Source: UBA9659 sp965208605 (GTDB taxonomy: Bacteria; Pseudomonadota; Gammaproteobacteria; Pseudomonadales; Azotimanducaceae). Taken from it: a stretch of DNA of 64,000 nucleotides. Below the pieces are notes generated by a model. That model was given only the letters and a program-made list of their open reading frames with translations. It searched no databases and was not told the origin of the DNA. Numbering within the stretch: position 1 is the first letter of the stretch; every line of letters starts with the position of its first letter. Where the stretch lies: positions 496,001 to 560,000 of the forward strand of contig OZ242345.1 in NCBI GenBank assembly GCA_965208605.1. Reading direction: 5' to 3'. The position numbers and the translations under genes were made by a program. Below are positions 34,918 to 43,995 of the stretch, piece after piece.

Positions 34918-37806
34918 CTATGCCTTGCCGGTATTATAGAGCGCATCTTGGACCAGCGCTTCCTGTTGCCGCAGATGCAAGGGCATGTAGCCGGCAGCGG
35001 CAGCGGCAGATGCCTCCCGACCCGTATAGTGCAACGGCAAGCCGGGGAAAACACGCTGTAGCACTCGGCGGAGATGGTGCTGACTGCTGTACCATGCCCC
35101 CTGATTCATCGGCTCTTCTTGACACCATATAAGCGTATCAATCTGCGGATATTCATCCAGCACATTCTGCAGCGCGGCTTCCGGAAAGGGATATAATTGC
35201 TCAATACGAGTCAGTGCTACCGGCGTCAAACCATCCTTTAGCCGTTTGGCATGCAAATCATAATAAACCTTACCGCTACAGAAGATAATCCGCCGTACCT
35301 GCTTTTTATGCGCCGGTGCAGCTCGGGCGGGCGACCTGCCCTTCCCGTTCACGGCTGGGAGCCAGGGATCCGGGATCACTGCTTTGAACTCCCCATGACA
35401 CAATTCATCCAGCGTTGATACTGCTTCCCGGTGGCGTAGCAGGTTTTTGGGGGTCATCACAATCAAGGGTCTTCTGAGGGGTCTGATTGCCTGACGTCTG
35501 AGGAGGTGGAACATCTGCGCGGGGGTGCTCGGCACACATACTTGTACATTGTGCTCAGCACAGAGTTGTAAGTATCGCTCCAGCCGGGCGGATGAATGTT
35601 CAGGTCCCGCGCCTTCATAGCCGTGGGGGAGCAGCATGGTTAAACCGGATAATCTTGACCACTTGTGTTCACCACTGGTGATGAACTGGTCAATGACAAT
35701 CTGGGCACCATTGGCAAAGTCACCGAACTGCGCTTCCCAGATGACCAGTGTGTCCGGCCGGGTCTGGGAGTAGCCATATTCAAAGGCGAGAACGGCCTCT
35801 TCGGAAAGGAAGGAATTGTAAAAGGTGAGCGGATGGTCGGCACTGGCGAGTGCTTCCAAGGGGGTCCAAATGCCGCCCGTCTTCTGGTCATGCAGCACCG
35901 CATGCCGGTGGGAAAAGGTCCCCCGGCACACATCCTGACCGGTCAACCGGACGCCAAACCCCTGATCCAGCAGCGTCGCATAGGCCATGATTTCGGCATA
36001 ACCCCAGTTGATGGGTCGCTTACCGGCGCTCATTTCCTGGCGTTCCTTAAACATCTTGGCGACTTGTTTTTGGAGGACGAAACCCGGGGGTAGCTGCTCT
36101 ACCTTCTGGATCAAGGTTTTGAAGCGCGCTAACTTAAAAGTCGTATCTCCCGGGGCATCCCAGTCATGCCCGAGATAGGGTGCCCAGTCGACAAACATTG
36201 CCGTGTTCGGCGCATGCACACAGTCCCAGGCCACCGGCTCGCCCCGATCCATCAAATCCCGATACTGCTCCACCAGGGGGGTGTATTCCTCCTGAGTCAG
36301 CACCCCCTCAGCAATGATTTTTTCCGCATAGCCTGCCAGGGTGGTGGGTTGATTGCGTATCTTTTGATACATGAGCGGCTGGGTAATAGAGGGCTCATCA
36401 CCTTCATTGTGCCCTCGCCGCCGGTAACACACGATATCTATGACCACATCCTTTTTGAACTCCATCCGATAATCCAAAGCCATCTGCGAGACAAACAAGA
36501 CCGCTTCCGGATCATCGCCATTGACATGGAAGATGGGTGCTTGCACCATCTTGGCAACTTCCGTGCAGTAGTGTGTTGAGCGGGCATCAACCTGCTCAGT
36601 CGTGGTGTAACCAATCTGATTGTTGATGACGATGTGAATAGTGCCCCCCGAGAAGAAGCCCCGGGTCTGAGACATCTGGAAGGTTTCCATGACCACCCCC
36701 TGCCCGGAGAGGGCCGCATCACCATGGACATAGATGGCAAGCACCTTATCGCCGCGGGGATCCTTCCTACGGTCCATGCGCGCCCGCACCGAGCCGACTA
36801 TCACCGGGGCGGAAATTTCCAGATGCGACGGATTAAAGCCCAGCGCCAAGTGCATCTCGCCGCCGGGCGTTGTCAGGTGGGAGGAAAAGCCTTGATGGTA
36901 CTTCACATCACCCGAGCCAAAATCAGGCATATACCGGCCTTCAAACTCATCAAACAGCTCGGCAGGCTTTTTCCCCATGAGGTTCACTAAGACATTGATC
37001 CGCCCTCGGTGTGCCATGCCGATGACCGTCTCCACTATCCCCGATGAGCCGGCGCGATGAATTAACTCTGCCAAACAAGGGATGAAGGACTCTCCCCCTT
37101 CAATCCCAAAGCGTTTGGTGCCGGGATATCGGGTGCCGAGATATTTTTCCAGCCCTTCGGCAGCAATCAATCTTCTCAGTATTCTTTTTTTCACCCCTTC
37201 GGTGAAGGGGGGTAAGGCATGCGCCGCCTCTATTCGATGCTGTACCCACATCTGCTCGGCTTCACTAGCGATGTGCATATATTCAGCACCAATAGAGCTG
37301 CAATAAGCTGTTTCTAGCAGCTGAATAATCTCCCGCAGGGTCCGTTCCTGGTCCCCAAACAACAGCAGATTAGTTTGGAATCTAATGTCCAGATCATCCT
37401 CGGACAGCTCATTGAAGCCCAGCTCCAGCATGGGGACTAGAATCGGCTTCCGTAGGTCCAGGGGATCCAGATGGGCTTTCAGATGCCCCCGGCGGCGATA
37501 GCCGGTGATGATTTCACCCACAGCAAACTGTTTGCGGGCGCGCTCGGTATCATGTGGCTGGAGGGTGTCCCCCGGACCTGTTTGCTGCTTCGCCAAGCGT
37601 CGGAAGTCTTCCCGAATGGCCGCGTGGGAAACCTCTGGGCCTACCGCTAGCTCCTGGGATTGAGACAAGGAATCAAAATAGCGGCGCCATGGGTCAGGAA
37701 GCGCCGCGGGATGGGTTAAGTATTGTTCATAGAGCTGCTCAACATAGGCCGCATTGCCAGCAGAGATAGGACTGGACTGCCGCATCTGCTCCATACTGCT
37801 GGTCAC
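34918..37806 (-). CDS. sucA: 2-oxoglutarate dehydrogenase E1
   Basis: A 962-residue thiamine-diphosphate enzyme decarboxylating 2-oxoglutarate and loading lipoyl groups of SucB. It starts with the E2-binding segment SAGNAAYVEQLYEQYLTHP. Landmarks: VETVIGMAHRGRINVLVNLMGK, FGSGDVKYHQGFS, the ThDP motif VNGDDPEAVLFVSQMALDYR to VCYRRRGHNEGDEPS, and the C-terminal WCQEEPMNQGAWY. Translated between sdhB (30 nt upstream) and sucB. Length is close to the family norm (about 930-945). Confidence 0.97.
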   Translation of the reverse strand: MTSSMEQMRQSSPISAGNAAYVEQLYEQYLTHPAALPDPWRRYFDSLSQSQELAVGPEVSHAAIREDFRRLAKQQTGPGDTLQPHDTERARKQFAVGEIITGYRRRGHLKAHLDPLDLRKPILVPMLELGFNELSEDDLDIRFQTNLLLFGDQERTLREIIQLLETAYCSSIGAEYMHIASEAEQMWVQHRIEAAHALPPFTEGVKKRILRRLIAAEGLEKYLGTRYPGTKRFGIEGGESFIPCLAELIHRAGSSGIVETVIGMAHRGRINVLVNLMGKKPAELFDEFEGRYMPDFGSGDVKYHQGFSSHLTTPGGEMHLALGFNPSHLEISAPVIVGSVRARMDRRKDPRGDKVLAIYVHGDAALSGQGVVMETFQMSQTRGFFSGGTIHIVINNQIGYTTTEQVDARSTHYCTEVAKMVQAPIFHVNGDDPEAVLFVSQMALDYRMEFKKDVVIDIVCYRRRGHNEGDEPSITQPLMYQKIRNQPTTLAGYAEKIIAEGVLTQEEYTPLVEQYRDLMDRGEPVAWDCVHAPNTAMFVDWAPYLGHDWDAPGDTTFKLARFKTLIQKVEQLPPGFVLQKQVAKMFKERQEMSAGKRPINWGYAEIMAYATLLDQGFGVRLTGQDVCRGTFSHRHAVLHDQKTGGIWTPLEALASADHPLTFYNSFLSEEAVLAFEYGYSQTRPDTLVIWEAQFGDFANGAQIVIDQFITSGEHKWSRLSGLTMLLPHGYEGAGPEHSSARLERYLQLCAEHNVQVCVPSTPAQMFHLLRRQAIRPLRRPLIVMTPKNLLRHREAVSTLDELCHGEFKAVIPDPWLPAVNGKGRSPARAAPAHKKQVRRIIFCSGKVYYDLHAKRLKDGLTPVALTRIEQLYPFPEAALQNVLDEYPQIDTLIWCQEEPMNQGAWYSSQHHLRRVLQRVFPGLPLHYTGREASAAAAAGYMPLHLRQQEALVQDALYNTGKA

Positions 37807-37836
37807 CTTCTTGTCCTCATTGCCCGCAGCAGACGG

Positions 37837-38547
37837 CTAGACCGCCCGCTCCAGCAACATATTGCGGATCTGCCCAATAGCCCGGGTAGGGTTAAGCCCT
37901 CTGGGGCAGACATTGACACAGTTCATAATACCGCGACATCGGAACACACTAAACGGGTCTTCCAAGGCGGCAAGTCTTTCCTCGGTGGCGGTATCTCTGC
38001 TGTCGGCGAGGAATCGATAGGCTTGCAAGAGCCCCGCAGGGCCAACAAACTTATCCGGGTTCCACCAGAAAGACGGGCATGCGGTGGAGCAGCAAGCACA
38101 GAGAATACACTCATACAACCCATCCAGCTTGGCACGGTCTTCAGGAGACTGGAGACGTTCCTGAGGCACCCGAGGTGCATCGTTAATCAAGTAGGGTTTA
38201 ACCTTTTCATACTGCTGATAAAACTGCGTCATATCAAGCACCAGGTCTCTGACGACCGGCAGACCGGGTAAGGGCTTGATGCTTAATTTATTGGCGCGGA
38301 CTACTTCAGACAGGGGAGTGATACATGCCAAGCCATTCTTGCCATTCATATTGACACCGTCGGAACCGCAGACGCCTTCCCGACAGGAACGTCTATAAGC
38401 CAAAGACGGGTCCTGTTCCTTAATCAATTCCAGCAGATCCAGCACCATGAGATCCCGCCCCCCGGGAATCTCAACCTCATAGTCCTGCATCTGGGGTTTT
38501 TGATGCGCATCAGGGTTGTATCTATACACACTCACAGTCATGGTCAT
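37837..38547 (-). CDS. sdhB: Succinate dehydrogenase iron-sulfur subunit
   Basis: A 236-residue subunit passing electrons from SdhA flavin to quinone through three clusters. 2Fe-2S: SCREGVCGSDGVNMNG and LAC. 4Fe-4S: CILCACCSTACPS. 3Fe-4S: RCRGIMNCVNVCPRGLNP. Adjacent to sdhA (19 nt) and followed by sucA. Confidence 0.97.
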   Translation of the reverse strand: MTMTVSVYRYNPDAHQKPQMQDYEVEIPGGRDLMVLDLLELIKEQDPSLAYRRSCREGVCGSDGVNMNGKNGLACITPLSEVVRANKLSIKPLPGLPVVRDLVLDMTQFYQQYEKVKPYLINDAPRVPQERLQSPEDRAKLDGLYECILCACCSTACPSFWWNPDKFVGPAGLLQAYRFLADSRDTATEERLAALEDPFSVFRCRGIMNCVNVCPRGLNPTRAIGQIRNMLLERAV

Positions 38548-38566
38548 TAGTGCTTACTCCCCTGGA

Positions 38567-40342
38567 TTAGTAATTTCTGGCTTGGGGTTCAAAGACCGGC
38601 AGGGTCTTGGGTGCAAAGTTTACCTTCCGTTTCAACAGGCGCTTTTGCTCAGGCTCATAGATGGAATGGCATAACCAGTTGTCATCATCCCGGGACGGGT
38701 AATCATCCCGGGCATGGGCACCGCGGCTCTCTTGCCGCCCCGCCGCGCTGATCGCGGTGGCTTCCGCTACCTCTAATAGGTTATCCAATTCCAGTGCTTC
38801 CAGCCGCGCGGTGTTAAAGACCCTGCTCTTATCGTTCAGCCCGGCCCGGGCAATCCGGTCACGCAATTCTGCCAGTTGCTTGATACCTGCCCGCATGGGT
38901 TCTTCCTTTCTGAAAACACCAAAATTGAGCTGCATACATTGTTGCAGTTCTTTTTTAAGACTCGTGGGCGACTCGCCATCAGCCGCCGCACTATCCCAGC
39001 GATGCAGACGCTCTAGGGAGGCTTCCAGGTCTGAGGCAGAGGCCGCAGTAGAATCCATACCCTCATCCAAAGCCCTAATGACCTCTAGCCCGGCGGCGCG
39101 CCCAAAGACCACCAGATCCAATAAAGAATTGCCCCCGAGTCGATTCGCACCGTGCACTGAGACACAGGCCGCCTCACCCACCGCATAGAGACCGTTAATC
39201 AGCTGATCCTGCCCCGCTGCGTCCATACTCAGCGCCTGGCCCTGCACATTGGTCGGTAGCCCACCCATCATGTAGTGACAGGTCGGCACCACCGGGATGG
39301 GTTCTTTCACTGGATCAACATGCGCAAAGGTCTTGGAGAGTTCGGTAATGCCGGGGAGCCGGGAATGGAGCACCTCTGCACCGAGATGGTCTAACTTCAA
39401 CAATACATGGTCTCCAGCATCACCCGCACCCCGGCCCTCTAGAATTTCCAGCACTATACTCCGCGCGACGACATCCCGGCCGGCCAGATCCTTGGCATTG
39501 GGTGCATATCGTTCCATAAAACGTTCGCCGTCCTTGTTAATCAGATAGCCGCCTTCACCCCGACAGCCTTCGGTAACCAGTACCCCAGCACCAGCAATGC
39601 CCGTGGGGTGGAATTGCCACATCTCCATATCTTGCAGCATGTAGCCCCCTCTCAGGGTCATGCCCGTGCCGTCGCCGGTATTCATCAGCGCATTGGTAGT
39701 GGACTGATAGATACGCCCCGCACCACCGGTTGCCAGAAGGGTCGCCCGAGCCTTGATGTAATGCACTTCCCCGGTCTCCATGCAGATGGCAGTAACTCCC
39801 ACCACAGCACCCTGCTGGTTGTTCACCAGATCAAGGACAAACCATTCGCTATAAAAAACCGTCTCGGCACGGAGATTGGCTTGGTAGAGGGTGTGGAGTA
39901 ACGCATGCCCGGTCCGGTCGGCCGCCGCGCAGGTGCGCGCGGCTTGACCGCCCTTGCCATAGTCTTTTGATTGACCCCCAAAAGGACGCTGGTAGATGCG
40001 TCCGTTTTCCATACGGGAAAAGGGCAACCCCATGTGTTCCAGTTCAAACACGGCTTCTGGACCTACCCGACACATGTATTCAATCGCTTCCTGGTCGCCA
40101 ATATAGTCAGAACCCTTGACCGTATCGTACATGTGCCAGCGCCAGTCATCATTGGGGTCTTCACTGGCAATGGCGCAGGTTATCCCGCCCTGGGCAGACA
40201 CCGTATGGGAACGGGTAGGGAAGACTTTGGAGAAGACCGCGGTCCTATACTTTGATTCTGCCAGCTGTAAGGCGGCGCGTAGTCCAGAGCCACCCCCCCC
40301 TATGATAATGGCATCAAATTCAAGTTCCGGTATCCTGCTCAT
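38567..40342 (-). CDS. sdhA: Succinate dehydrogenase flavoprotein subunit
   Basis: A 591-residue subunit (E. coli 588) oxidising succinate to fumarate. FAD motif IIGGGGSGLRAALQLA (12-27), covalent-flavin His in RSHTVSAQGG, active-site HPTGIAGAGVLVTEGCRGEGG and the Arg of GANRLGGNSLLDLVVFGRAAG. It lies on the inner face of the membrane in complex II. Confidence 0.97.
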   Translation of the reverse strand: MSRIPELEFDAIIIGGGGSGLRAALQLAESKYRTAVFSKVFPTRSHTVSAQGGITCAIASEDPNDDWRWHMYDTVKGSDYIGDQEAIEYMCRVGPEAVFELEHMGLPFSRMENGRIYQRPFGGQSKDYGKGGQAARTCAAADRTGHALLHTLYQANLRAETVFYSEWFVLDLVNNQQGAVVGVTAICMETGEVHYIKARATLLATGGAGRIYQSTTNALMNTGDGTGMTLRGGYMLQDMEMWQFHPTGIAGAGVLVTEGCRGEGGYLINKDGERFMERYAPNAKDLAGRDVVARSIVLEILEGRGAGDAGDHVLLKLDHLGAEVLHSRLPGITELSKTFAHVDPVKEPIPVVPTCHYMMGGLPTNVQGQALSMDAAGQDQLINGLYAVGEAACVSVHGANRLGGNSLLDLVVFGRAAGLEVIRALDEGMDSTAASASDLEASLERLHRWDSAAADGESPTSLKKELQQCMQLNFGVFRKEEPMRAGIKQLAELRDRIARAGLNDKSRVFNTARLEALELDNLLEVAEATAISAAGRQESRGAHARDDYPSRDDDNWLCHSIYEPEQKRLLKRKVNFAPKTLPVFEPQARNY

Positions 40343-40356
40343 GCGTATCTTGCTTC

Positions 40357-40722
40357 CTAATTGCCCCAGAGAATGTTGATTCCCCAGAGAAGATAGAGGA
40401 CCAATATCAGCATGCTTGCCGCCTGATACACCCCTCTGAGGATAACAGCATGCCTACCCAGAAGGTGATTGCTCAGGTAATCAGAGCCACAGGTCCACAA
40501 GCCCACCCAGGCATGCGCGCAGGCAGCAACTAGCCCAATCAAAGCAACTAGTTGTACCCAGGTGCTATCAAAGAGTGCCCGCCAAGCGTCATAAGTAAGG
40601 CTGGGAGTGCAGAGCAACCAGAGAGCCAGGGATACCGAACAGGCTGCCAGAATCAGCGCGGTAACCCGTTGGATCAGCCAGTCGGAGACCCCATTCCTGC
40701 TCATGGCAGTGCCCGGTGCCAC
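40357..40722 (-). CDS. sdhD: Succinate dehydrogenase membrane anchor SdhD
   Basis: A 121-residue anchor with three helices. GVSDWLIQRVTALILAA corresponds to the family's first conserved block, and HAWVGLWTCGSDYL holds the haem-ligand His and quinone-site Tyr. GTG 40722 is the first in-frame start; ATG 40704 is an alternative giving MSRNGVSDWLIQR. It follows sdhC by 51 nt. Confidence 0.92.
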   Translation of the reverse strand: MAPGTAMSRNGVSDWLIQRVTALILAACSVSLALWLLCTPSLTYDAWRALFDSTWVQLVALIGLVAACAHAWVGLWTCGSDYLSNHLLGRHAVILRGVYQAASMLILVLYLLWGINILWGN

Positions 40723-40773
40723 AGGTCGGGATAGATTGAAGCTGACACTTGTTTACCTGAGTTCATCTTGTTC

Positions 40774-41160
40774 CTAAAAAATCCAAAGTCCAGCCAGGAC
40801 GATCAATGTGAGGGAGATGGCTATCGACGTCAGGGTCATCCATTTGCTACCGGCAAGCGTCTCCCCAATGCCTAGATCCAATATCAGATGTTTGATGCCC
40901 GCGACAAGATGATAGGCAAGTGCCGACAGCAGCAACCACAGCACAATTTTACCGGGCAAGGCACCGAGGAGGCCCACAAGGGTGCGAAACTCAGCCTCGC
41001 TAGACAAGGACATATCAAGCCCATACAAGCCAAAACCTATGCCGATGACCAGCAGCAGGCCGGTTATTCGATGCGTGATCGAAGCCAGGGCAACAATCGG
41101 CCACCGAAAATGTAGCATATCGGAGAGACTAGTGTTACTGGGGCGGGGATCATGCTTCAC
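40774..41160 (-). CDS. sdhC: Succinate dehydrogenase cytochrome b556 subunit SdhC
   Basis: A 128-residue three-helix anchor. RPSNTSLSDMLHFRWPIVALASITHRITG shows the RP...S..HR signature with quinone-site Ser and Arg, and AYHLVAGIKHLILD carries the haem-ligand His. First gene of the sdhCDAB-sucAB-lpd-sucCD cluster. gltA, which precedes this cluster in Pseudomonas, is absent; a helicase gene and a decayed frame lie there instead. Confidence 0.95.
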   Translation of the reverse strand: MKHDPRPSNTSLSDMLHFRWPIVALASITHRITGLLLVIGIGFGLYGLDMSLSSEAEFRTLVGLLGALPGKIVLWLLLSALAYHLVAGIKHLILDLGIGETLAGSKWMTLTSIAISLTLIVLAGLWIF

Positions 41161-41198
41161 GAATTTTATCCCAAACGGCTACGGTTACTCTGCCTCTC

Positions 41199-41227
41199 AA
41201 TGTATCCAATTGACAGGGTATTGACAA
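41199..41227 (-). promoter_or_regulatory. Candidate sigma-70 promoter for the sdh-suc operon
   Basis: On the minus strand TTGTCA (41227-41222) and TACATT (41204-41199) are 17 nt apart, about 40 nt before the sdhC ATG. The -35 fits 5 of 6 and the -10 4 of 6 positions. An 11-nt near-duplicate (ATTGACAGGGT, ATTGACAAGCG; 41209-41230, plus strand) overlaps the -35 and may offer a second one. Confidence 0.4.
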
Positions 41228-41384
41228 GCGCAAGCCTTTGTTTGCCCAAATCCCCAGATTGACTACCGAAACCGACGAGCAGGATATTTTCGGTTTTGTA
41301 GCTCAAGAAAACGAGCACATTGTAGGTTGCATCATCTATCGCAGTTTCGGTCTGCGAATCGATGAGGCTGAGGCAGACTCTTGA
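41214..41384 (+). pseudogene. Remnant resembling a GNAT acetyltransferase N-terminal half
   Basis: Between stops at 41211 and 41382 a 56-codon frame has no proper start but reads like a piece of a GNAT acetyltransferase: RLTTETDEQDIFGFVAQE, then HIVGCIIYRSFGLRIDE. It breaks off before the acetyl-CoA site. Another short frame, ATG 41392 to 41511 (MDPNAYLMTPGEYLWGDNN), follows in a different phase and is not recognised. Together they suggest a decayed insert in 41161-41517. Family assignment rests on about 20 residues only. Confidence 0.3.
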
Positions 41385-41517
41385 CCTTTGCATGGATCCA
41401 AACGCCTATCTGATGACCCCTGGCGAGTACCTGTGGGGAGATAACAACTACAACAAAATAACTTCGATGCTCAAGCTAAATTACACAGTGGGCTTCTTCA
41501 TACCGGAATGAATCAAA

Positions 41518-43938
41518 TCAAACTTCCAGCTTAGATTGAATCACCAACGTATCATCATCATGCACCAGGCAATAACCCATGGCCTCATAGCCTTTGCAGC
41601 GGCGTTGGAACATGCGCTGCAACATCGGTAGCCTACTGTCCACATAGTCGTAAATTACCACCTTCTCTTTGCTCTCGGTCACGCGATGAATACGCCCTGC
41701 GTAGTGGACAAGAGAGCCCTTCCAGGAAATAGGTAGCGCCAAAAATAACGTGTCCAGCCTGGGGAGGTCGAAGCCTTCGCCAATATACTTGCCAGTGGCA
41801 ATCAGAACCTGCGCGGTTTGGGCTTTCTCCATAGCTTGTACACGTTCTTTGGCCCGCATTGCTCCCCGTAAAACAATTGTTTCATATCCCTGCTCAGATA
41901 GCGCCTGACTAAGCAAGCTGGCATGCGCTCTACGTTCCGTCAACACCAACGGGTTGCTACCATTCTCAATTTGAGCGGCGATGTCTTGCACGATTAACTC
42001 GTTCCGTTTGTCAGATTCCATCAGCCATCGATAAACATCTGCAATATGCGGTTTCTCTTCTGAAGCCAAGGGTTCAGGCGGCCTGTCGGCAACGGGTCTT
42101 ATAATGACATGCTGGTCAAACTGCGTCTGCTTATCTGCTTTCACCCGGTGCCGGACAGGGCCTGCCTGCATAAAGATAATCGGTTGATGGCCATCTTGCC
42201 GTTCAGGTGTGGCCGTTAACCCGAGAACATAGCGAGCCCTGACATCTGACAGAAGGCGATCATAATTCGGTGCCGAAATGTGGTGGCATTCGTCGACAAT
42301 GACTTGGCCATAGTTCAACAGTAACGGATCAACACTATTGTCCTTTCGATTCAAAAGGCTTTGGTAGGTGGCAATATCAATACAGCCAGTGGGCTTGTGT
42401 TTGCCCCCGCCAATAACACCAATGTCCACTCCTTCAAGAAAAGCCGATAAGCGCTCCTTCCATTGATCAACCAACTGCCGGGTATGGACCAATATCAGCG
42501 TGTTGGTCTTGCGTTTGGCGATGATCCCAATTGCGGTTACCGTTTTTCCAAATGCCGTTGGTGCATGAAGAATGCCCACATCGTGAGCGACTAACTTTTT
42601 AACCGCATGTTTCTGGTCACCACGCAACTCTCCCAAAAATTTAATGCTTTTCAGGCGGTTTCCTGATTCTCGCTTATCATCGATCTCAACCGAGATATTC
42701 TGCTCGGCGAGTAATTGCCGGATATCATCCAAGCACCCTCGGGGAAGGATCAGATACTCCTGCTCAATGCGAGCCAGGCTGATATAGCGAGGAATGCCAT
42801 GGGTACTAAAGCGCATCGCTTGTGTTTTGAAGAATACGGGATTGGCAAAACTGGCCTGACGCTTCAGGCGGGCCAACAATGCAGATGGCAGAGTGCCGAC
42901 AGGAATAAAAACTTGATTGGCCAGAACAATTTTCAGCCTGGCAGGGCAATTCTCAATTTTCGTACGGGTAACAGGAACACCTGGCTCCCAGGGTTTGGCC
43001 GCTGGCTCCGGCCTTTCGCCTTCAAACTGGTGAAGGAGTTTATACAGCTTGTCGAGTGCAAGCCGTTTAAGGTCGCCAAGAAACTGCCATTGATCTGAGT
43101 AGGCAACCAAATCCAGATCAACGAAAACAGAGTTACCATATTGACGGGGTTGGAATTGCAAAGGGAGTGCGATTAAGTTTCCAAAACCGCCGCCTGGCAT
43201 CGAATCCTGATTCGGGAATAAACGATCATAGGAGTCAAACGATAAGCCCGGATAGTTTTCCATCGCACGGTCCAGCAACCCAAACCCCAGACGACGTGCA
43301 TCCCGTGCAGGCACCTTATTGTCAAAGAAAATCCAGATGTGCGCTCCGTTTCCCGAACGGGAACGCTCAATTGCAAAGGGAATACCGTAATCGTCAGAGA
43401 CCTGAGCTAAGGCTTTTACTGCGTGCTGCCAATCCGATTTATCAAAATCCATTGCCAGTAACCGGCAAGTATCGTCACGCATGAGTGGGTATAGTCCAAC
43501 AGTTTGGGCACCGGACAGATGCTCGTATATAGCCTTTGGCTCTAACGTTTTATAAGCTTTATTGATGCATTCACTACATTTGACTCTTGGTTTATTGCAT
43601 AGGCCAGGTTGCCATTCATTGTGGCAGGCCACTGCATAACCGCTTTTACCCCTATTATTCTCCCACCGGGAGGCGTATATATCTTCTCTACCGACAAAGA
43701 ACTTTTGGAACAGCGTAACCTTATCTTTTGATGAAAGCGTGGAAGAGATGGGAATCAAGTTTGGAGCCATAGACTCCCACTGAGCTTTTCGGAAAAGTAA
43801 TCGTGACTTTTCCTCTTCCAGTTCCTGAATCCGTTGATTGATCGATTCAATTTCCTGGTCATTGGGGCTGTTAGTGGTCATATGAGCTGCACTCATGCTT
43901 ATGGGGGAGACTAAAGGATGAGGTTCATCGGCTTGCAC
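41518..43938 (-). CDS. TOTE-type conflict protein: primase (AEP)-helicase fusion
   Basis: An 806-residue fusion. A coiled coil (30-55) is followed by a Cys cluster (Cys105, Cys114, Cys121, Cys124), and an archaeo-eukaryotic primase domain with Asp164-x-Asp166 (LAMDFDKSDW) and His200 (SGNGAHIWIFFD). A superfamily-2 helicase follows: Walker A HAPTAFGKTVTAIG near 465, DECHHIS near 550, GLTATPERQDG, and a C-terminal domain with GEGFDLPRLD and HYAGRIHR. This layout matches the primase-helicase of TOTE conflict systems, proposed anti-invader proteins. It sits alone, divergent from an aldehyde dehydrogenase gene. The GTG 43938 start is uncertain; ATG 43896 or 43881 are alternatives. An alternative role is DNA repair or a mobile-element helicase. 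Confidence 0.85.
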   Translation of the reverse strand: MQADEPHPLVSPISMSAAHMTTNSPNDQEIESINQRIQELEEEKSRLLFRKAQWESMAPNLIPISSTLSSKDKVTLFQKFFVGREDIYASRWENNRGKSGYAVACHNEWQPGLCNKPRVKCSECINKAYKTLEPKAIYEHLSGAQTVGLYPLMRDDTCRLLAMDFDKSDWQHAVKALAQVSDDYGIPFAIERSRSGNGAHIWIFFDNKVPARDARRLGFGLLDRAMENYPGLSFDSYDRLFPNQDSMPGGGFGNLIALPLQFQPRQYGNSVFVDLDLVAYSDQWQFLGDLKRLALDKLYKLLHQFEGERPEPAAKPWEPGVPVTRTKIENCPARLKIVLANQVFIPVGTLPSALLARLKRQASFANPVFFKTQAMRFSTHGIPRYISLARIEQEYLILPRGCLDDIRQLLAEQNISVEIDDKRESGNRLKSIKFLGELRGDQKHAVKKLVAHDVGILHAPTAFGKTVTAIGIIAKRKTNTLILVHTRQLVDQWKERLSAFLEGVDIGVIGGGKHKPTGCIDIATYQSLLNRKDNSVDPLLLNYGQVIVDECHHISAPNYDRLLSDVRARYVLGLTATPERQDGHQPIIFMQAGPVRHRVKADKQTQFDQHVIIRPVADRPPEPLASEEKPHIADVYRWLMESDKRNELIVQDIAAQIENGSNPLVLTERRAHASLLSQALSEQGYETIVLRGAMRAKERVQAMEKAQTAQVLIATGKYIGEGFDLPRLDTLFLALPISWKGSLVHYAGRIHRVTESKEKVVIYDYVDSRLPMLQRMFQRRCKGYEAMGYCLVHDDDTLVIQSKLEV

Positions 43939-43995
43939 GAATTTAGTCTAGTGTATAGGGTAGTTTATTACATTAATTAGAATCGGATAAATGCC

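Noticed and set aside
41166..41393. Minus-strand frame of 75 codons upstream of sdhC
   Set aside because: It covers the probable sdhC promoter, has no ribosome site and no recognisable protein.
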